From contig CAYWXV010000050.1 in NCBI GenBank assembly GCA_964462535.1, positions 1 to 19,003 of the forward strand: DNA of 19,003 bases. The letters are read 5' to 3'. The DNA comes from CAYWXV01 sp964462535 (GTDB lineage Bacteria; Bacteroidota; Ignavibacteria; OLB7). The notes under the pieces are model-generated. The model searched no databases. It saw only the letters and a list, made by a program, of their open reading frames with translations, and was not told where the DNA came from. The number at the start of each line of letters is the position of its first letter. The stretch's first letter is position 1. Shown here in pieces: positions 15,484 to 19,003 of this stretch. A program made the translations under genes and the position numbers.

Positions 15484-15519
15484 CCTGGTTGCTTGTTGCT
15501 GGTTGCTGGTTTCTGTGTG
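15484..15519 (-). repeat. 7-bp tandem repeats before ftsA
   Basis: On the minus strand the unit CAACCAG recurs with variants (CACACAG, AAACCAG, CAACCAG, CAACAAG, CAACCAG) for about five units, ending seven bases before the ATG. The seven-base phase is kept throughout. The tract lies in the 160-base gap between ftsQ and ftsA; the other half of the gap is purine-rich. Confidence 0.75.
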
Positions 15520-15637
15520 CCTGGTCTCTGGGCTCCAGGCAATTGGGCCTCTGAGAGTTACTCGATAGAAATCGAAGGGATCTTCCTTCAGCCTTCTTCG
15601 CGCTCGTCTCCTCTGTCTTTCCTTGTCTCTCTTTCTG

Positions 15638-16447
15638 CTATCCTCGGACCTGGTTCTCCTTCCATCTGACGACGACTTCTCCATTCCAACGGAGGTCAAT
15701 CATCTCCAGCGAGGGGAGCCCCTTGCGGGAGGCAATCTCGGTCAGGAACAGATCGAGTTTGCGAAGCCGGGATTCGAGGTGCTCTGCAGATCCAACGCGG
15801 ATCGGAACACCTCCATCGGCAGTGACCAGTTCGTAGTCGTCTTTCGAAAGTCTGTTGATCTCCGATATCTGTCCGAACAGAATCGGCGATTGCGTCTGGA
15901 TGGTCTTCATGACGTGAAGCACCTCCTTGGTCGCGGCACTGTCAAGGATCGCTCTACCGCCAACGACCTTCTGATCGACGCCACCGATGATTGGAACGTC
16001 GAGCGCTACTGGGGCGAACCGTCCCGGGAGAAGCGATCCGAGCGAGTCGAGATAGTTGATCCTTCCCTGAACAATCGTCGCAGCAACGGGAACGCGCTCG
16101 GCGATGTCAACCACCAGTGTTCCGTTCTCCCCCCGGTATACGGAGACTCGTTCGATCAACGGGTGGGAGGCGATTCGCCGTTCGATAGCAGACAGATCCA
16201 GACTGCGCAATGGAACCGAATCGGGGACTACTCCCGGAGGAACAACCTCGACGGAGTCAAGCACATGCCGTCCGACGATGCGGATCGATCTGACGTCTGC
16301 TCGACGCTCCCATCGGTTTGCGATCGTGAACAAGGCCGCGATCACGCCTACAATCACCAGCCCGGTCGAGACCTTGGTCGCAAACCTGCGGGCCTCCTCA
16401 CGATCGTTCGGCTTCTTCTTTGTCAATCGTATGCGTCGGGCTTTCAC
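15638..16447 (-). CDS. ftsQ: Cell division protein FtsQ/DivIB
   Basis: FtsQ is a bitopic inner-membrane protein that links early and late divisome parts, mainly through its periplasmic domain. The 269 residues comprise a basic cytosolic tail (KARRIRLTKKK), one membrane segment at about 26-43, a POTRA domain at about 52-117 (VRSIRIVGR to VVDIAERVPVA) and the FtsQ beta domain reaching WNGEVVVRWK near the end. Sequence conservation in this family is low, so topology and position between murB and ftsA carry much of the call. The start is GTG 16447 with no Shine-Dalgarno; 7-bp repeats fill the preceding bases. The gap from murB is 100 bases. Confidence 0.9.
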   Translation of the reverse strand: MKARRIRLTKKKPNDREEARRFATKVSTGLVIVGVIAALFTIANRWERRADVRSIRIVGRHVLDSVEVVPPGVVPDSVPLRSLDLSAIERRIASHPLIERVSVYRGENGTLVVDIAERVPVAATIVQGRINYLDSLGSLLPGRFAPVALDVPIIGGVDQKVVGGRAILDSAATKEVLHVMKTIQTQSPILFGQISEINRLSKDDYELVTADGGVPIRVGSAEHLESRLRKLDLFLTEIASRKGLPSLEMIDLRWNGEVVVRWKENQVRG

Positions 16448-16450
16448 GCT

Positions 16451-16480
16451 GGCTGTCCGCTGTTGGCTATTGGCTGTTGA
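16451..16480 (-). repeat. 7-bp tandem repeats before ftsQ
   Basis: The minus strand reads CAACAGC, CAATAGC, CAACAGC, GGACAGC without interruption, then CAGC and the GTG start. The unit is similar in letters and identical in length to the one before ftsA, but not the same sequence. Confidence 0.75.
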
Positions 16481-16547
16481 CTCTCCGCGATCAGGCGCAA
16501 CACCTTCCGTTCTATCCGTCGCGAAACTTCTTCATCCCTGCTCTCTT

Positions 16548-17453
16548 CTAGCTCCCCGAGTGGGCACCGATGAGTTTGATTTCGAGTTCCAGCTCGATGT
16601 TGAACTTCTCGCGAACCGACCGACGGGCGACTTCAATGAGCGACATGACATCGTTCGCGGTTGCATCCCCACGATTGATGATGAAGTTTGCGTGGAGCTC
16701 ACTGATCTCGGCTCCGCCACATTTCGTCCCCTTCAACCCGCACTCCTGAATCAATCGAGCGGCGTAGTCACCCGGCGGATTCTTGAAGATGCTCCCCGCA
16801 TTGGGCCATTGAACCGGTTGCGACGTGTTCCGTTTCGTCATCGTCTCCCGTCGGACCTTCATCATCTCCTCGGGAACACCCTCGGGGAATCTGAACGCGC
16901 CTTCAAGGATCACGTCGCCGACAAGTGCCGAAGTCCGATACGCAAAGCCCCCCTGATCTCTGGCGACACGCACCAGACGGTTCCCTCGGATGACTTCGAC
17001 CCAGAGCATGTGATCAGCAATCTCGCCACCATAGGCGCCGGCGTTCATGATGATCGCCCCACCGAGGGTTCCGGGTATGCCGGCCAGCATTTCAGCGCCG
17101 CCGCAACCGTTGCGGATACAGAAGTCAACGAACTTGGCAAGTCGGATTCCGGCACCGGCGACGATCGAACCATCGGGTTCGAGCCGCGCGTAGCTGAATC
17201 CATGTTCCAGATTGACCACCGCCCCATTCACACCCTGATCCGCGATCAGAATGTTGCTGCCGTTACCCATCAGGACGTATGGGATGTTCCCGGCCCCCAG
17301 ATATTCAATCAGGGCAAGCGTGTCATCTTTGTCAACCGGCTCCAGATAGATATCAGCCGGACCACCAATCCGAAACGTCGTGTAGCGTGCCAGGGGCTCG
17401 TTCAATGAGATACGGCCACGAAACGTTCGCCGTATATCGTCAAGAGCGATCAC
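16548..17453 (-). CDS. murB: UDP-N-acetylenolpyruvoylglucosamine reductase MurB, type II
   Basis: MurB is a cytosolic flavoenzyme that uses NADPH to reduce UDP-GlcNAc-enolpyruvate to UDP-MurNAc in peptidoglycan precursor synthesis. The 301 residues carry the FAD-binding blocks TTFRIGGPAD (25-34), GNGSNIL (63-69) and AGIPGTLGGAIIMNAGAYGGE (124-144). The NADPH/substrate block is FAYRTSAL (170-177), the proton-donor serine is Ser221 in GSIFKNP, and the catalytic Glu lies in LELEIKLIG near the end. The block arrangement is type II (short form). The start is GTG 17453, whose last two bases plus the next A form the murC stop, giving a 4-base GTGA overlap and likely translational coupling. The longer in-frame reading to 17792 lies over murC and is rejected. 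Confidence 0.96.
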   Translation of the reverse strand: MIALDDIRRTFRGRISLNEPLARYTTFRIGGPADIYLEPVDKDDTLALIEYLGAGNIPYVLMGNGSNILIADQGVNGAVVNLEHGFSYARLEPDGSIVAGAGIRLAKFVDFCIRNGCGGAEMLAGIPGTLGGAIIMNAGAYGGEIADHMLWVEVIRGNRLVRVARDQGGFAYRTSALVGDVILEGAFRFPEGVPEEMMKVRRETMTKRNTSQPVQWPNAGSIFKNPPGDYAARLIQECGLKGTKCGGAEISELHANFIINRGDATANDVMSLIEVARRSVREKFNIELELEIKLIGAHSGS

Positions 17454-18832
17454 ACCGGCTGCTCCAGAAGGCTGAGGATCTGATCGCCAACCTTCCAGAT
17501 ATCCCCGGCTCCCATCGTCACCACCACGTCGCCTGGTTCCAGCAGCTCGACTGTGCGCACCGCCAGCTCTTCGCGAGCGGGAACGTAGTGCACGTTGCGA
17601 TGCCCGAACCCGGATGCACTCGACGAGATCAACTCTCCGCTGACTCCCTGAATCGGACGTTCCCGCGCGGCATAGACATCGGTGACGATCACGACATCGG
17701 CGTTGAAGAATGCCTTTCCGAACTCCTCGTAGAAGTCGCGTGTTCGCGAGTAGGTATGAGGTTGGAAGAGTGCGACGATCCGTCGCTTCCATCCCCTCCG
17801 GATCGCGTCGAGCGTCGCGCGGACTTCGGTTGGATGATGTGCATAGTCATCGATAACCAGGATCCCACCGCGATCTCCCTTTACCTCGAAGCGTCGGAGC
17901 ACACCGCTGAACTTTGCAAGGGCAGATGCGATCGTCGCGAAGGGAACACCCAGCTCCAGTCCTACTGTGATCGCCGCCATCGCGTTCTTCACGTTGTGCT
18001 CGCCGGGAACGGCAAGGTTCACCTCTCCAAGAACTTCACCACGACGTTCGACGGTGAAGCGGGCTCGCGTCGCGTCGTATTCCGCATCGACAGCACGGAG
18101 ATCACATTGCGGAGAGAATCCGTAGCTGATGACACGCCGCTTGAGCGTCGGCACCAGTTCCATTACGGTTGGTTCGTCCAGACAGAGGGCGACGAAGCCA
18201 TAGAAGGGGACCTTGTTCGCGAACTCGATGAAGGTTCTGCGGATGTCGTCAAGGTCGGAGTAGATGTCGAGGTGCTCCCGTTCGATGTTCGTGATCACCG
18301 CGACCGTTGGTGAAAGAGAGAGGAAGGAGCGATCGAATTCGTCGGCCTCGACCACAGTCCATTCACCATGACCCAGGCGCGCGTTGGCTCCGTTCAGACC
18401 GGAGAGACGTCCACCGACGATGACGGTCGGATCGACTTCTCCTTCGATCAGAACCTGACCGATCATCGACGTTGTCGTCGTCTTTCCGTGCGTTCCCGCA
18501 ACTGCGACCCCATACTTCATTCGCGTCACTTCGGCCAGCATCTCGGCGCGCCGGATGATCGGCAGCTTCCGGCGCATCGCCTCCTGTGTCTCCGGGTTCT
18601 CGTTCGGATCGACAGCGCTGGAGTAGACCACGACGTCTGCATCGGCAATGTTCGCCCCATCGTGACCAAGCATGACATTGGCACCCAGCGAGACAAGACG
18701 GTCCGTGACCTCACTCCGAGAGAGATCGCTTCCGGTGACCTGGTACCCTTGATCGATGAGAATCTCGGCGATGCCCGACATGCCGATTCCACCAATGCCG
18801 ACAAAGTGAACGGTATGTATGCCGCGGAACAC
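17450..18832 (-). CDS. murC: UDP-N-acetylmuramate--L-alanine ligase MurC
   Basis: MurC adds the first amino acid, L-alanine, to UDP-MurNAc with ATP in the cytosol. At 460 residues it has the usual length. It starts in family style with HFVGIGGIGMSGIAE (9-23), then the ATP loop GTHGKTTT (113-120), EADEFDRSF (162-170), NIEREHLDIY (182-191), DDYAHHPTEV (328-337) and GAGDIWKVG (441-449). The start is GTG 18832 (MFRGIHTVHF), matching the normal family N-terminus. No Shine-Dalgarno is visible; the preceding bases on the minus strand are a C-rich tract including nine Cs. The stop overlaps the murB start. It is the first of five dcw genes read together. Confidence 0.97.
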   Translation of the reverse strand: MFRGIHTVHFVGIGGIGMSGIAEILIDQGYQVTGSDLSRSEVTDRLVSLGANVMLGHDGANIADADVVVYSSAVDPNENPETQEAMRRKLPIIRRAEMLAEVTRMKYGVAVAGTHGKTTTTSMIGQVLIEGEVDPTVIVGGRLSGLNGANARLGHGEWTVVEADEFDRSFLSLSPTVAVITNIEREHLDIYSDLDDIRRTFIEFANKVPFYGFVALCLDEPTVMELVPTLKRRVISYGFSPQCDLRAVDAEYDATRARFTVERRGEVLGEVNLAVPGEHNVKNAMAAITVGLELGVPFATIASALAKFSGVLRRFEVKGDRGGILVIDDYAHHPTEVRATLDAIRRGWKRRIVALFQPHTYSRTRDFYEEFGKAFFNADVVIVTDVYAARERPIQGVSGELISSSASGFGHRNVHYVPAREELAVRTVELLEPGDVVVTMGAGDIWKVGDQILSLLEQPV

Positions 18833-18838
18833 GGGGGA

Positions 18839-18847
18839 GGGGGGGGG
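18839..18847 (-). repeat. C9 homopolymer just before murC
   Basis: Nine consecutive Cs on the minus strand end six bases before the GTG start. With TCCCCC between it and the start, the whole leader end is pyrimidine-only, so a purine-rich ribosome site is absent. Long homopolymers can slip during replication or be miscounted in assembly. Confidence 0.8.
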
Positions 18848-18852
18848 AGTTT

Positions 18853-18942
18853 GATGCCTTGCGTTGGATGCCCGCTTCGGCGGACGTTAGATGCTTCGCG
18901 TTAGATGTCCGCTCGGCGGACGTTAGAGGCTTCGCGTTGGAT
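18853..18942 (-). repeat. 36-37-bp direct repeats with hairpins in the murC leader
   Basis: Two near-identical units (18853-18889, 37 bp; 18890-18925, 36 bp) are followed by a partial third (from 18926). Each unit has a GATGCYTYGCGTTR part and a small hairpin: CCGC-TTCG-GCGG in the first and TCCGC-TCG-GCGGA in the second (plus-strand sense). Confidence 0.8.
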
Positions 18943-18961
18943 AGATGATGTTCTGTACTGT

Positions 18962-18996
18962 GTGACCTACTTCCTGAGACCTACGTTCTAAGACCT
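18962..18996 (-). repeat. 7/14-bp degenerate tandem repeats upstream of murC
   Basis: On the plus strand five consecutive heptamers all end in CT: GTGACCT, ACTTCCT, GAGACCT, ACGTTCT, AAGACCT. Alternate units are most alike, giving a 14-bp period. The tail of the next gene upstream may lie at the window edge, but its stop cannot be assigned. Confidence 0.6.
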
Positions 18997-19003
18997 CATC
19001 GCC

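Noticed and set aside
14971..15669. 232-codon plus-strand open frame
   Set aside because: It is antisense to ftsA; repeated Asp/Arg-rich text is the mirror of the ftsA codons.
15478..15699. 74-codon N-terminal extension of ftsA
   Set aside because: It overlaps the end of ftsQ, is Arg/Lys-rich and low in complexity, contains the heptamer repeats, and has no counterpart in the FtsA family, which starts near the LDIGTSK motif.
15623..16480. 285-codon plus-strand open frame
   Set aside because: It is antisense to ftsQ, with no signal, membrane or family motif.
16104..17408. 434-codon plus-strand open frame
   Set aside because: It is antisense to ftsQ and murB, whose families are certain. The translation has no recognisable domain and looks like a shadow of biased codon use.
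17454..17792. Long N-terminal extension of murB
   Set aside because: It lies wholly over the C-terminal coding part of murC in another frame and is Arg-rich. The GTG overlapping the murC stop gives the normal MurB length.
17279..18313. 344-codon plus-strand open frame
   Set aside because: It is antisense to murC and the start of murB; the composition is His/Arg/Asp-rich as expected for a complementary-frame shadow.

Overview
The window looks like a chromosomal segment of a Gram-negative, peptidoglycan-making bacterium, most likely from the FCB (Bacteroidota/Chlorobi/Kapabacteria-like) group. The evidence is: four lipoproteins with clear lipoboxes and one OmpA-family outer-membrane protein; a division and cell-wall (dcw) cluster; many genes without a Shine-Dalgarno sequence; and three copies of an extended TTGTATCTTYG motif that fits the Bacteroidetes -7 box (TAnnTTTG). 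The phylum call is an inference from these traits, not from a marker-gene search. No tRNA, rRNA, CRISPR array, insertion sequence or phage gene was seen.

Left part (1-6700). A possible gene tail enters from the left edge and converges on a Na+/acidic amino acid symporter (minus strand). The symporter is divergent from a two-gene operon of duplicated SnoaL-like lipoproteins, which ends in a textbook terminator. Next come a small exported protein with an unresolved start, a 659-residue beta-barrel/OmpA protein, and a lone SAM-dependent methyltransferase closed by a strong terminator.

Middle part (6771-12736, minus strand). A 1143-residue ATPase regulator carries an N-terminal AAA domain, a helical middle and a C-terminal winged helix plus BTAD domain. 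It is followed by three lipoproteins of unknown function, two of which look like a tandem duplication. A 361-bp gap with three inverted repeats separates these from the cell-division genes.

Right part (12737-19003, minus strand). The dcw genes are read in the order murC, murB, ftsQ, ftsA, ftsZ. MurC and MurB act in UDP-MurNAc-pentapeptide synthesis, FtsQ is a divisome scaffold, FtsA tethers FtsZ to the membrane, and FtsZ forms the division ring. murC and murB overlap by four bases. The gaps before ftsQ and ftsA hold 7-bp degenerate tandem repeats where a ribosome site would be expected. The region before murC holds 36-37-bp hairpin-bearing repeats, a C9 tract next to the start codon and another 7/14-bp repeat. 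ftsZ has a strong Shine-Dalgarno.

Most of the window is ordinary core genome. The least explained signals are the heptameric repeats at dcw gene starts, the murC leader repeats, the apparently leaderless symporter promoter, the exported-protein gene without a usable canonical start, and the reversed-order BTAD regulator.
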